Source: Stutzerimonas stutzeri | Lineage (GTDB): Bacteria; Pseudomonadota; Gammaproteobacteria; Pseudomonadales; Pseudomonadaceae | Assembly (NCBI RefSeq): GCF_009789555.1 | Contig: NZ_CP046902.1 | Coordinates: 50,001-114,000, forward strand | DNA length: 64,000 nt | Direction: 5' to 3' | The notes under the pieces: model-generated | What the model was told of the DNA's origin: nothing | Seen by the model: only the letters and a program-made list of their open reading frames with translations | Database searches by the model: none | Program-made: the position numbers and the translations under genes | Shown: positions 1 to 9,205 of the stretch, piece by piece | Layout: each line of letters opens with the position of its first letter | How positions within the stretch are numbered: position 1 is the stretch's first letter

Positions 1-233
1 CGCCGGAGAAGGTGCGCATTATAGGCCCTCAGAATCACACGTCAACGCTTGTTTTCGGATTTATGAAAACAAACTTCCCTCTGCTTATATAAGACAATTC
101 GATGTAACGAGACGCGCCCGTCAGGAGCCTGTCCCGTCCAGGCATATGCCGGCCCGCCTTGCAGGCGTATTGCCATTACATCAAGACCCTGCCATAAAGC
201 GGCATTCGCCATTAGCGCTATAAGGATGTACCT
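1..233. other. Left-edge non-coding stretch
   Basis: No gene is supported in these bases up to the cytochrome start codon at 234. A reverse open frame covering 42-836 has no recognisable family features and runs through the conserved heme region of the gene opposite, so I treat it as a shadow. The promoter of the cytochrome-catalase pair should lie here, but I see no clear -35/-10 or sigma-54 element. Confidence 0.5.
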
Positions 234-2105
234 ATGCGATTGCTGCGACGAGCCTTGCTTGGGCTGTTGCTGCTGGCCGTGCTGGCGGCCAGCGTCGGGT
301 TGTATTTCGTGGCCTATCCGAACCTGCCGAGCTACGACGCGCCCGAGGGGTTTCGCTACCTCGACCAATGGAGCGAGGCAGACCGGCAGACCTACTACTA
401 CACGCCACAAGGCACACAGGTCAAAGGCCTGGAGTACGACTGGTTCCGCGCGCTGGAGCTTCCCTTTGGCCGCAACAAGTTCTCCACGCCCGAATACCTG
501 GCGCGATTCGGCTTTCTGGTCGCTCCCGGGCAGCAGGCGAGCGCACTGAACCCCGGCAATCTGCCCGTTGGATTTGCCCGTCATGTCGATGACGAAACGG
601 GTCGGGCCTATCTCGACGTAAGCTGCGCAGCCTGTCACACCGGTGAACTTCGTTATAAAGGGCAGGCCATCCGCATCGACGGCGGCGCCGCGATGCATTC
701 GCTCGCCTCCACGGTGCCGACGCTCCGTGGCGGCTCTTTCGGCCAGGCTCTCGGCATGAGCATGGCGTTCACCTACTACAACCCCGTCAAATTCCGACGG
801 TTTGCCCAGGAAGTTCTGGGCGAACGCTACGAGCAAGGACGGGAGTCGCTACGCAGGGACTTCAAGCAGGTCCTCGACCGGCTGCTCGGCACTGCTTATA
901 ACGATTGGCATCGCGGTCTGTACCCAACCGAGGAAGGATTCGGTCGCACCGATGCCTTTGGCCGTATCGCCAACAGCGTATTTGGCGATGCCATCGATCC
1001 CGCCAACTACCGTATCGCCAACGCACCGGTGAGTTATCCGCAGCTTTGGGATATCTGGAAATTCGACTGGGTGCAATGGAACGGCTCGGCGATGCAACCA
1101 ATGGCGCGCAATATCGGAGAAGCGCTGGGGGTCGGCGCCACGTTGCATCTGCTTCAGGAAAATGGCCAGCCGGTGCCCGAGGCCGAACGCTATGGCGCCG
1201 GTGTTCGCGTACGCGATCTCCATACGTTGGAAACCACGCTCATGCGGCTGACGCCTCCGCGCTGGCCCGAAGAGGTACTTGGCAAGATCGATCTCGATCA
1301 GGCGAGCCTTGGCCGCGCGCTGTATGCAGAGAACTGCTCGCACTGCCACGACGCCGCGCCCAAGGCGATCGGCAAGCGTTTCGCCCCGAACCGCAATCCG
1401 GAGTGGCGCATGCAGGTGGTACCCACCTCCGTTGTCGGCACCGACCCAACCACCGCCGACAACATCGCCGACCATCGCTTCGATCTGACTCGCCTGGGCT
1501 GGACCCAGGCCGAGCTCGACCGGCTGAATGTGCGTCTGTTCGGCAAGTCGCCCGGCCCGCTGGACCTGAGCGAGATGTCCAGCGCCACGGGTCTGGCTTA
1601 TATCACCGCCTACGTCCAAGACCGTGCCTACCGTGACGCGGGCATCGGCCCGGATGAGCGCGCCGAATTCGACGGTTTCGGCCTGCCAATCGGCGTGCAG
1701 GCCCTACGCGGCTACAAGGCGCGCCCACTCGACGGCATCTGGGCGACACCGCCTTATCTGCACAACGGATCGGTACCGACACTGTTCCAGCTGCTGTCAC
1801 CCGTGGCCGAGCGACAGACGACCTTCTGGGTCGGCAACCGTGAATACGATCCCAAGCACGTGGGCCTTCGCACGGAACAGTTCAAGGGTGGTTTCCTGCT
1901 CGACGCCTCGATCATTGGCAACGGCAACCGTGGCCATGAATTTCGAGCCGGCTGCCGCGGCAACGGGGTGATCGGACGGGCACTGGAGCCGCACGAGCGG
2001 TGGGCACTGGTGGAATACCTCAAGGTCCTCGGCGATACGCGTTTCGAATCCCGGTTGGCAGATATAGAGCCTCACCCCTACAACCCGGGCCCTACCTGTC
2101 ACTGA
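234..2105 (+). CDS. Di-heme c-type cytochrome, cytochrome c peroxidase/RoxA-like superfamily
   Basis: This 623-residue exported protein begins with a hydrophobic segment (about residues 7-28) that acts as a signal anchor or signal peptide. Two c-type heme motifs are visible: CAACH at 131-135 and CSHCH at 368-372. The second half contains segments typical of large di-heme peroxidase/RoxA-like proteins, such as an LDGIWATPPYLHNGSVPTL-type stretch and a C-terminal GHEF...ERWALVEYLK region. The protein should act in the periplasm or at its membrane face. It is followed after 21 bases by a catalase-like gene, suggesting a two-gene operon for peroxide or organic (hydro)peroxide chemistry. The substrate is unknown. 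Family membership is clear, but assignment as a true peroxidase or as an oxygenase is inference. Confidence 0.8.
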   Translation: MRLLRRALLGLLLLAVLAASVGLYFVAYPNLPSYDAPEGFRYLDQWSEADRQTYYYTPQGTQVKGLEYDWFRALELPFGRNKFSTPEYLARFGFLVAPGQQASALNPGNLPVGFARHVDDETGRAYLDVSCAACHTGELRYKGQAIRIDGGAAMHSLASTVPTLRGGSFGQALGMSMAFTYYNPVKFRRFAQEVLGERYEQGRESLRRDFKQVLDRLLGTAYNDWHRGLYPTEEGFGRTDAFGRIANSVFGDAIDPANYRIANAPVSYPQLWDIWKFDWVQWNGSAMQPMARNIGEALGVGATLHLLQENGQPVPEAERYGAGVRVRDLHTLETTLMRLTPPRWPEEVLGKIDLDQASLGRALYAENCSHCHDAAPKAIGKRFAPNRNPEWRMQVVPTSVVGTDPTTADNIADHRFDLTRLGWTQAELDRLNVRLFGKSPGPLDLSEMSSATGLAYITAYVQDRAYRDAGIGPDERAEFDGFGLPIGVQALRGYKARPLDGIWATPPYLHNGSVPTLFQLLSPVAERQTTFWVGNREYDPKHVGLRTEQFKGGFLLDASIIGNGNRGHEFRAGCRGNGVIGRALEPHERWALVEYLKVLGDTRFESRLADIEPHPYNPGPTCH

Positions 2106-2126
2106 CCTGCGCAAAAGGACTTCTGT

Positions 2127-3266
2127 ATGCTCAAGACATTCTGGCTCTGGCTCGGCCGCTTTCTCGGTCGTTTGCTCATCGCCGTGTCCGCCTTAGCACT
2201 GGCTGCCTGGGGTGTCGGCGTACTGGTTTACCACTATCAGTACAGCGGACCTGTTTCCACCGAAGAAGTGATCGCCCCAACCGAGGCCGCCGACACCCAG
2301 GCGATCATCGAAAACGCAATCGCCGTTGTCGAGCAGCACAATGAAAACACCCGCGTGCTGCGCGACGCACATGCCAAGGCGCACGGGTGCGTCAAGGCAG
2401 AAGTAACGGTTCGTGATGACCTGGACGTGGCGCTGCGCCAGGGCGTGTTCAACGAGCCTGGCAAGACCTGGCACGCCTGGGTACGGCTTTCCAACGGCAA
2501 TGCGTATCCGCAGTTCGATAGAATCAAGGACGCCCGGGGCATGGCCATCAAGCTGCTCGACGTGCCGGGGGAAAAGCTCACCCGCGATCCTCGCCATGCC
2601 CGCGAGCAGGACTTCGTGATGTTCAACCATCCCGTGTTCTTCGTGCGCGACGTGGCCGAATATCGGCGCAATTTCGCGGCGCAGGCCGAGGGAAAGAAAA
2701 TCCTGGCCTTCTTTCCGGACGCCGACCCACGTAGCTGGGAATTGCGCCATCTGCTCATCGCGCTGGAAACCCTTGCGCCGGCACCGGAGAGCCCTGTTGC
2801 CACGACCTACAGTTCGGTGGCCCCGTACAAGCTGGGACCACACAATATCAAGTACCGCGTGATCCCGACGCCCGAGCAGTGCCCGGCTTATCAACTGCCG
2901 GAGCAGAACCGCGACCTGCCCAATTTCCTGCGCAGCGCGCTGTACCGCCAGTTATCGCTGGACCGCGCCCCGGCCTGCTTTCAGCTTCAAGTGCAGCGTC
3001 AGAATCCGGCCTACTACATGCCCATCGAAGACACCAGCATCGAATGGGACGAGTCGGTCTCGCCATTCGAAACGGTCGCGGACATTCGCCTGCCGGCCCA
3101 GGATTTCGACAGCCGCGGCCAAAACCTGGCTTGTGACAACCTGTCCTTCAACCCTTGGCATGCGCTGCCGGACCACCGCCCGGTAGGCGGCATCAACCGG
3201 CTGAGAAAATCGGTCTACGAGGCGATCAGCGCGTACCGAGCAGAGCGCAATGGCGCCGCTCAGTGA
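2127..3266 (+). CDS. Catalase-family (y4iL-like) heme protein
   Basis: A 379-residue protein with an N-terminal membrane anchor (about residues 15-35) followed by a catalase-fold domain. The segment RDAHAKAHGC around residues 80-88 matches the region of the catalase distal histidine (H82 here), and WVRLSNG, ARGMAIKLLD and DFVMFNHPVFFV are typical of the short catalase-like family. It is shorter than classical catalases (about 480 or more residues). The anchor suggests it faces the periplasm with the di-heme cytochrome encoded 21 bases upstream. Real catalase activity is not certain, because many members of this family act on organic peroxides or lipids. Confidence 0.8.
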   Translation: MLKTFWLWLGRFLGRLLIAVSALALAAWGVGVLVYHYQYSGPVSTEEVIAPTEAADTQAIIENAIAVVEQHNENTRVLRDAHAKAHGCVKAEVTVRDDLDVALRQGVFNEPGKTWHAWVRLSNGNAYPQFDRIKDARGMAIKLLDVPGEKLTRDPRHAREQDFVMFNHPVFFVRDVAEYRRNFAAQAEGKKILAFFPDADPRSWELRHLLIALETLAPAPESPVATTYSSVAPYKLGPHNIKYRVIPTPEQCPAYQLPEQNRDLPNFLRSALYRQLSLDRAPACFQLQVQRQNPAYYMPIEDTSIEWDESVSPFETVADIRLPAQDFDSRGQNLACDNLSFNPWHALPDHRPVGGINRLRKSVYEAISAYRAERNGAAQ

Positions 3267-3291
3267 AGGCCCGCCTCCGGAGCACCAGCCA

Positions 3292-3311
3292 GGACCGACC
3301 CGATTCGGTCC
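3292..3311. terminator. Hairpin between convergent genes
   Basis: GGACCGA, a six-base loop, then TCGGTCC form a perfect 7-bp stem in the 52-base gap between the catalase-like gene and the convergent permease gene. There is no T tract, so it is at best a weak bidirectional terminator. Confidence 0.4.
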
Positions 3312-3318
3312 ACAGAGA

Positions 3319-4053
3319 TCATGCCGCCGCAAGCGCCCGAGCCAGGCTTCGCCACAGCATGGCGGTCGAGGTCAGCACCAGGATGACCCCCATCACGATC
3401 CGCATCGGCAACGGTTGCCAGTAGCGGTGCAGCAGTTGTCCGGCAAGGTTGCCGGCGAGCGCTGGCAACACTAGAGACGCAGCCAGCGCCACGTGCTGAT
3501 ACCCGACAACGCCGAACAACCACAGCCCGAGCAGCGCGCAGCCGCTGCTCGCGACAAAGAACAGGATCGCCGTGCCTCGCAGATGCGCCGCGCTCAATCC
3601 GCTACGCAGCAGATAGAGAATCAGTGGAGGACCACCTGCCGATGCCATGGTCATCGCCAGCCCCGAGGCAAGCCCGGCGGTCAGGGCGCCCTTCGTACGG
3701 GGTCCGTCCGCAGGCGCCACGGATGGCCGATAGAGCACCATGAGACCACCTGCCAGGCACAGCAGGGCGATGATCGGTGCCATCCACTGGGCCGGCACCA
3801 TCCGCAGCAGCCAGGCGCCCAGCGGCACGGCGATAAGCATCCCGATGATCAAGCGGCTACCGATCGCCACGTGAAAGCCGCGCAGGGCTGCAGGCCAGAG
3901 CGTAATCGAGCAAACCAGATCCAGCATCAACGCGACCGGCACCACCTGCCCCGGCGGGAGGCGCGTCAGCAACCCCAGCGCCAGCAGCATCGCGAAACCG
4001 AAGCCGCTATAGCCTCGCACCAACCCCGCGCCAAAAGCGATCCATACGAACAT
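3319..4053 (-). CDS. TSUP-family (TauE/SafE) membrane permease
   Basis: A 244-residue, almost wholly hydrophobic protein with about eight predicted membrane segments. It has two glycine-rich repeats (GYSGFGFAMLLAL near the N terminus and the SGLAMTMASAGGPPLILYL region in the middle) typical of the TauE/SafE sulfite exporter family. Members move sulfite, sulfoacetate or related organic anions across the inner membrane, but the substrate cannot be read from the sequence. It converges on the cytochrome-catalase pair and precedes the ABC transporter gene set on the same strand after a 213-base gap, so it is probably transcribed separately. Confidence 0.8.
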   Translation of the reverse strand: MFVWIAFGAGLVRGYSGFGFAMLLALGLLTRLPPGQVVPVALMLDLVCSITLWPAALRGFHVAIGSRLIIGMLIAVPLGAWLLRMVPAQWMAPIIALLCLAGGLMVLYRPSVAPADGPRTKGALTAGLASGLAMTMASAGGPPLILYLLRSGLSAAHLRGTAILFFVASSGCALLGLWLFGVVGYQHVALAASLVLPALAGNLAGQLLHRYWQPLPMRIVMGVILVLTSTAMLWRSLARALAAA

Positions 4054-4208
4054 TCGGCGGCTCCACCGCGTAACGACCCGTCAACCTATGCTCGCAGCGG
4101 CCCATGCGACAGGGCCAGCTGGCTCCTGCCGGCAAGCCAGCCACCGTAGCGGTAGGACGTCAAAGGGAAGAGCGTGGCCCACCGACTCGCCGGCGCGTCA
4201 CCAGGGTT

Positions 4209-4235
4209 GCGTTCCCACGCGGCGCATGGGAACGC
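4209..4235. repeat. REP-like hairpin downstream of the ABC operon
   Basis: GCGTTCCCA, a nine-base loop, then TGGGAACGC form a perfect 9-bp stem about 30 bases past the stop codon of the substrate-binding protein gene. GC-rich hairpins with a GTTCCCAC core are common repetitive extragenic elements in pseudomonads. I saw only one copy in this window. It may protect the 3' end of the mRNA or help termination. Confidence 0.45.
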
Positions 4236-4266
4236 TCGGAGCGGCCGACATGGCGGCCTGAAGTGG

Positions 4267-5418
4267 CTACTCGCCGATCTGCTTGCGCACGATCTTGCCG
4301 TTTTCCACCACGGCCATGGTAGTTGGCGTGATGAAGCCGCCATCCTCGGTGATGCCCTGGATCGAGTAGAGGTTGAACTTCGGATCCATCTGCTCGATGG
4401 CTTCGGCCATTTTTGCGCGGACCTGCTGCGGCTCGGTACTGCCGGCCAACTCCATGGCCTTGGCCATGGCATGGAAGGCCAGATAGTTATAGGCGGCCTC
4501 GGAACCCGGCACCTTGCCGTGGGCTTTCTGATAACGATCCACGAAGACCTTGGCAATCTCGCTGTCGTACTCCGAAAGCGGCACGACGCCGATGGAATCT
4601 TCAAGAAGATCCAGGCCGCCCGTCACCAAGGCAATCTCGTCCAGCTTGGCCTGGTCCATGACGATAAAGCCGCCCTGGAAGCCCATTTGACGCGCCTGCT
4701 GCATGACCAGACCGGTGGGCTCCGAGGCGCCGCCGACGAACATCACGTCCGGGTTCGACGCAATCACACGGCTCACGCCGGTGTAGAAATCAGTCGACTT
4801 GTTGTAGTCCATGGGATTGCTGGCGACGATCTCACCGCCCTTCTGCTCCCAGGCCTTGGTCATCATGTCTGTCCAGATCTTGGCGTACTCGTGAGTCGCG
4901 CCGGCGATGCCGAGTTTGTTGCCGTAATGCTTGAGCGCATAGTCGGAAAAGGCATCGACGTAGCCGGTGAACTCCGGCGGGATGCGCACGGTCATCGGAT
5001 TGCCCTGCTGGGTCACCGAGGGAACGCTGGTATAAGCCATGAGCAGAAAGTCGTCTGCGACGTTGAAGTCCTGCAAGGCGAACACCCCGCCGGTATGCGG
5101 AACGAACACCGCCGCGGTTTTGGACTCCTTCACAAGACGCTTGGCATTGGTGGCTGCCTGGCTCGGCGAATACTTGTCGTCCAGGCTGATGAGATTGACC
5201 CTGTAGCGTTCGTCGCCCACCTTGATGCCGCCCGCCTCGTTCACGTCCTCGACCGCCATGCGCAGGCCCGACAAGGTGTTTTCCCCGTAGAGCGCGGCGC
5301 CGCCACTGAGCGGGCCGGTAAAACCGATGTTCAGGGTCTGCTCGGCGTGAGCGCCGCCGACCTGGGCCGCGGCCAGGGTCGCGAATGCCGCCATGCCAAG
5401 CGCTTTGAGCGTTTTCAT
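4267..5418 (-). CDS. ABC transporter periplasmic substrate-binding protein, branched-chain amino acid/amide (HAAT) family
   Basis: A 383-residue protein with a clear signal peptide (about residues 1-25, ending AHA-E) and a Peripla_BP_6 domain that starts LNIGFTGPLSGGAALYGEN. It delivers a ligand to the permease pair encoded upstream. It is the last of five genes in the order permease, permease, ATPase, ATPase, binding protein; in standard urea (urt) and many liv operons the binding protein comes first. The gap to the upstream ATPase gene is 28 bases. Nearby urease makes urea or a short amide a possible ligand, but branched-chain amino acids fit the family equally well. Confidence 0.85.
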   Translation of the reverse strand: MKTLKALGMAAFATLAAAQVGGAHAEQTLNIGFTGPLSGGAALYGENTLSGLRMAVEDVNEAGGIKVGDERYRVNLISLDDKYSPSQAATNAKRLVKESKTAAVFVPHTGGVFALQDFNVADDFLLMAYTSVPSVTQQGNPMTVRIPPEFTGYVDAFSDYALKHYGNKLGIAGATHEYAKIWTDMMTKAWEQKGGEIVASNPMDYNKSTDFYTGVSRVIASNPDVMFVGGASEPTGLVMQQARQMGFQGGFIVMDQAKLDEIALVTGGLDLLEDSIGVVPLSEYDSEIAKVFVDRYQKAHGKVPGSEAAYNYLAFHAMAKAMELAGSTEPQQVRAKMAEAIEQMDPKFNLYSIQGITEDGGFITPTTMAVVENGKIVRKQIGE

Positions 5419-5446
5419 TGTTGTTTTCTCCTGGGTTACGACTGAA

Positions 5447-6154
5447 TCAGGCGCCGATGTAGGCCTTGCGCACGGCTTCGTTGCCGAGCATGGCCTGCTG
5501 GTCCCCCTCCATCACCAGGCTGCCACCTTCGATGACGTAGGCCCGGTGAGCGATTTTCAACGCCGCGAATGCATTCTGCTCGGCCAGCAACACGCTGGTG
5601 CCGGACTGATTGATGCGCGTGATCACCTCGAACATCTGATTGACCACCAGCGGCGCCAGGCCGAGCGAAGGCTCGTCGAGCATCAGCAGGCGCGGACGGC
5701 TCATCAGCGCCCGGCCGATCGCGACCATCTGTTGCTGGCCGCCACTCAGCGATCCCGCCGGCTGGTGTCGCTTGTCGTGAAGAATCGGAAACAGATCGAG
5801 CACTTCCTGCAGATTGCGCTTGTTGCCCTCGCCATCGCGCCGATGCAGATAGGCACCAAGCGCCAGGTTCTGCGAGACCGACATCTGCGGGAAGAGCTTG
5901 CGGCCCTCGGGGCAATGCACCACGCCGGCAGCCACCAGGCCGGAGGGCTTGAGCCCATCGATGCGCCGCCCTTCCAGCGTGATGCTGCCCGCGGTCGGCT
6001 TGAGTAGCCCGCTGATGGTATTGAACAACGTGGTCTTGCCCGCACCGTTGGCGCCGAGCAGCACCACCAGCTCGCCCGCCCCGACGCTCATCGAGACTTC
6101 GGTCAGGGCCTTGAAACTGCCGTAGCAGACGTCGACACGCTCAAGCTGCAGCAT
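5447..6154 (-). CDS. livF: ABC transporter ATP-binding protein, LivF type
   Basis: A 235-residue ATPase with Walker A GANGAGKTT, the signature LSGGQQQMVAIGRAL and Walker B LLMLDEPSLGL, all standard for LivF/UrtE ATPases. I chose the start at 6154 (MLQLERVDVCYGSFK) because GGGAG lies eight bases upstream and the length fits the family; a longer in-frame extension has no family similarity. The gene overlaps the upstream livG-type gene by 14 bases, which implies coupled translation. It powers uptake with LivG and the two permeases. Confidence 0.9.
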   Translation of the reverse strand: MLQLERVDVCYGSFKALTEVSMSVGAGELVVLLGANGAGKTTLFNTISGLLKPTAGSITLEGRRIDGLKPSGLVAAGVVHCPEGRKLFPQMSVSQNLALGAYLHRRDGEGNKRNLQEVLDLFPILHDKRHQPAGSLSGGQQQMVAIGRALMSRPRLLMLDEPSLGLAPLVVNQMFEVITRINQSGTSVLLAEQNAFAALKIAHRAYVIEGGSLVMEGDQQAMLGNEAVRKAYIGA

Positions 6155-6908
6155 CGTAGTCGCTCCCCAGATAGGCTTCGATGACGGCCGGGTTCGCCTT
6201 GATCTCGGCGGGCGTGCCTTCGGCGATCTTCTCGCCATAGTTGAGCACCATGATCTTGTCTGCCAGCCCCATGATCATGTCCATCTTGTGCTCGATCAGG
6301 CACACGGTCAGCCCATGCTCGGCCATCTTGCGGATCAGTCGGGCAAGGCCCTCGGTCTCCTCCGGGTTCACCCCGGCTGCCGGCTCGTCGAGCAACACCA
6401 GCTTCGGCTCAGTGGCCAAGGCCAGGGCGAATGCCACGCGCTTGCGCTCTTCCTGGGAGATGTCCAGCACCACGCGGTGTTCCAGGTGCGCCAGCCCGAC
6501 GAAGTCCAGCGCGGCGCGTGCCTTCTCGCGGCACTCGCGCTCTTCGCGCTGCAAGCGGCGGGAATTGATCAGCACGTCCCACAACCCGGAACGGGTGCGC
6601 AGGCGATGACCGACGATCAGGTTATCCAGCACCGTGGCCTGCTCGAACAGATGCGTGGTCTGAAAGGTGCGGCCGACACCGAGTCGCGCCACGTGGTCGC
6701 AACGCATCCGCGAAACATCGTGGCCGTCGATCAGAATGCGCCCCGATGTCGGCTTGTGCACACCTGAAATGAGGTTGAAGAACGTGCTCTTGCCAGCGCC
6801 ATTCGGCCCGATGATGGCGTTGATCTTGCGCGCCTCGAACTCGACGCTGACGTCATGTACCGCCGCCAGCCCGCCAAACATCTTGGTCAGGTTTTCGACC
6901 TTAAGCAT
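6141..6908 (-). CDS. livG: ABC transporter ATP-binding protein, LivG type
   Basis: A 255-residue ATPase. Walker A is GPNGAGKST near residue 35 and Walker B is LVLLDEPAAGVNP. The signature region reads LDISQEERKRVAFALALA, with the classical LSGGQ replaced by DISQEERKR, a pattern common in LivG ATPases. It overlaps the upstream permease gene by 8 bases and the downstream ATPase gene by 14, so the operon is tightly coupled. Confidence 0.9.
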   Translation of the reverse strand: MLKVENLTKMFGGLAAVHDVSVEFEARKINAIIGPNGAGKSTFFNLISGVHKPTSGRILIDGHDVSRMRCDHVARLGVGRTFQTTHLFEQATVLDNLIVGHRLRTRSGLWDVLINSRRLQREERECREKARAALDFVGLAHLEHRVVLDISQEERKRVAFALALATEPKLVLLDEPAAGVNPEETEGLARLIRKMAEHGLTVCLIEHKMDMIMGLADKIMVLNYGEKIAEGTPAEIKANPAVIEAYLGSDYDAAA

Positions 6909-7929
6909 TGTTGTTCACCTCTTTGGCTGGGGTGACCTTGACGGCTGCACGCGGCTCCATGGCCCGTGCCGCCTCGGCGTCCTTGCGCAGCTTCCAACCG
7001 AGGAAAGTACCGATGACGCCGCGCGGCATGAAGATCACCAGCACCACGATCAGCGGGCCGAAGATGATCATTCGGTAGTCCTCGAGGAACTGCAGGGACT
7101 GCGTGATCCAGACGACGCCCACCGTGCCGGCCAGCGGACCGAACAAGGTCCCGAAACCGCCCACCAGCAAGTAGGTGATCATGTCGAAGGTGTGATTGGG
7201 GTTGGCTTCTTCCGGCCCGATGAAACGGATCATCGAGGCATAGAGCGCCCCGGCGACACCGGCATAGGTGGTCGACAGGACAAAGGCCAGGAGTTTGTTA
7301 CGCATCAGATCGATGCCCAGGGACTGCGCCAGGGCGTCGCCGTTGCGGATCGCCATGAAGGTCCGGCCCAGTAGCGAGGATGCCAACCGGCCTGCGAACC
7401 AGATCGCCAACACCAGGAACACCAGCGCCAGATAGTAGAACGGCACCGTCTGGCTGAAGTCGACCAAGCCCAGGCCGTCCGGCGCCGCGATTCCGCGAAT
7501 ACCAATGGCACCGTGCGTCAGCTCTTCCCACTTATCGATCAGCAGGTAAATGATGAAGCCGACGCAGAGCGTGAAGATGGCGAAGAAATGCTCCTTCAGC
7601 CGCAGCGAGACCAGCCCCACCAACGCACCGATGGCCGCAGCCACCAAGGCGGCGGCGACGAAGGCGGGCCAGAAATTCCAGCCGTGATCGGCAGTCAGGA
7701 TCGCCAGCGTGTACGCGCCGATGGCGAAGAAGCCGCCGTGGGCCAGGTTCAACTGGCCGCAATAACCGGTGATGATGTTCAGGCCGTAGACCGCAATCGC
7801 CCAGATGAAGGCGCTCGCCATCACGTACACCTGATACTCGCTCTTGGCGAACAGCGGGAAGGCCAGTGCGCAGGCCAGCAGGAACAGCTTGCTGCCGCGG
7901 CTGGTGAGCAGGGATGCTAAGCGATGCAT
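6901..7929 (-). CDS. livM: ABC transporter permease, LivM type
   Basis: A 342-residue inner-membrane protein with about nine to ten hydrophobic segments and the family core GQLNLAHGGFFAIGAYT, plus the cytoplasmic loop FMAIRNGDALAQSLGI that contacts the ATPases. The C-terminal tail is charged. Its ATG shares one base with the stop codon of the upstream permease gene. It pairs with that permease to form the translocation channel. Confidence 0.9.
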   Translation of the reverse strand: MHRLASLLTSRGSKLFLLACALAFPLFAKSEYQVYVMASAFIWAIAVYGLNIITGYCGQLNLAHGGFFAIGAYTLAILTADHGWNFWPAFVAAALVAAAIGALVGLVSLRLKEHFFAIFTLCVGFIIYLLIDKWEELTHGAIGIRGIAAPDGLGLVDFSQTVPFYYLALVFLVLAIWFAGRLASSLLGRTFMAIRNGDALAQSLGIDLMRNKLLAFVLSTTYAGVAGALYASMIRFIGPEEANPNHTFDMITYLLVGGFGTLFGPLAGTVGVVWITQSLQFLEDYRMIIFGPLIVVLVIFMPRGVIGTFLGWKLRKDAEAARAMEPRAAVKVTPAKEVNNNA

Positions 7930-8792
7930 CAGTGGGCCCCCTTGGCGAACAGTCCGGTGGGTCGGAAGGAGAGGATCACCACCAGCAGCGTGAAGGCGAT
8001 GATGTCCTTGTAGTCGGAGGACAGGTAGAAGCCGCCAAAACTCTCGGCGAAGCCAAGAATCATCGCGCCGAGGATGGCCCCGGGAATGCTCCCCATCCCG
8101 CCGAGCACAATGATTACGAACGCTTTCATGATCACCAGGTGGCCCATCGCGGGATACACCAGGTTGATCGGCGCATAAAGCGTCGCGGCGAAGGCGGCCA
8201 GCATCCCGGAGATGGCGAACGTCAGCATCGCCACGCGGTTGGCGTCGATACCGACGAGAAACGCGCCCTCACGGCTCTGCGCCATGGCGATGATGGTCGA
8301 GCCGATCATGGTCTTTCGCAGGAACAGGTGCAGCGCCAGCATCAGCGTGAAGGCGCCGACGATGATCAGCAGGCGCTGCTCGGGAATGATCAAGCCGTCG
8401 AAGTTGAGGATGCCGCCATAGGGCGAGGCCATGCGCCGGAAATCCGACCCCCAGAGCATCTGCACCACCGCTTCGAGAAACAGCAGAATGCCGATCGCGG
8501 CGATCTTGTCGTGGATGGGAGGCGCATTGCGCAACGGATGGAACACCAGCCGTTCGGAAATCACCGCCAGCGCCGCCACCACCAGCCCGGACAACACCAT
8601 GGCGACCCAATAGTGCAGCCCGATGTCGGTCATGAAGTAGTACGAAGCGAAAGCGCCGACCATATACAGCGCGCCATGCGCGAAGTTGGGGATGTGCAGA
8701 ATGCCGTAGACGAGCGTCAGGCCCAGGGCAACCAGACCGTAGATGCTGCCCAGGGTCAGGCCGTTGAGCACTTGCTGAAACAATAGGTTCAA
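7929..8792 (-). CDS. livH: ABC transporter permease, LivH type
   Basis: A 287-residue permease with about eight membrane segments and the family motif IYGLVALGLTLVYGILHIPNFAHG split over the first third. I chose TTG at 8792 as start because GGAGG sits eight bases upstream and the product starts at the usual place for the family (NLLFQQVLNGLTLGSIYGL). An ATG five codons earlier (8807) is the alternative. It is the first gene of the ABC operon and its promoter must lie in the region it shares with ureD. Confidence 0.85.
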   Translation of the reverse strand: MNLLFQQVLNGLTLGSIYGLVALGLTLVYGILHIPNFAHGALYMVGAFASYYFMTDIGLHYWVAMVLSGLVVAALAVISERLVFHPLRNAPPIHDKIAAIGILLFLEAVVQMLWGSDFRRMASPYGGILNFDGLIIPEQRLLIIVGAFTLMLALHLFLRKTMIGSTIIAMAQSREGAFLVGIDANRVAMLTFAISGMLAAFAATLYAPINLVYPAMGHLVIMKAFVIIVLGGMGSIPGAILGAMILGFAESFGGFYLSSDYKDIIAFTLLVVILSFRPTGLFAKGAH

Positions 8793-9112
8793 ATGCGGCG
8801 CCTCCATGGATCTTGTTGTTATGGGTACCACCTCTGGCGGGCTGCACCGGCCACCGCGATAACGCTGCCCGGCGCTTGCCTGCAGCCGCTCAGGCAAAGC
8901 GTCGGCGGCTCGCGGGATTGACATTGGCATCGACCGACAGGCTCGTCAAACGAGCCGTTCAGAAGAGATAGAGGTCCATAAAGCAGAGTGATGCTGGCGC
9001 ATGGCCATATCTGTGACCCATCGGTCGGCCTGCTAGAAGGGGTATCACGGTAAGCGTCTCGCGATGCGGTGCGACTTGAGCGAAGACACGGGTCGCGCAA
9101 ATGCGCATGGCA

Positions 9113-9140
9113 GCGACGGCGACGGCGACGGCGACGGCGA
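9113..9140. repeat. Hexanucleotide tandem repeat GCGACG
   Basis: Four full copies of GCGACG and a partial fifth lie head to tail, about 70 bases upstream of the NtrC-type operator. The surrounding region is non-coding. Copy-number change by slippage could alter spacing, but it lies outside the recognisable promoter core. Confidence 0.7.
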
Positions 9141-9205
9141 GCGGAACGGTACCAGGCACGCCGACGCACCAACTTAAGCCATTTATTTCCCCAACCTGTA
9201 CATCC

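Noticed and set aside
234..2105. Calling the di-heme protein rubber oxygenase RoxA
   Set aside because: It shares the superfamily and heme motifs, but nothing visible shows a polyisoprene-cleaving function.
4267..8792. Naming the ABC operon urtABCDE (urea transporter) because of nearby urease
   Set aside because: The gene order is different and the permease is about 290 residues rather than the longer UrtB. Without a ligand test I kept the general family name.
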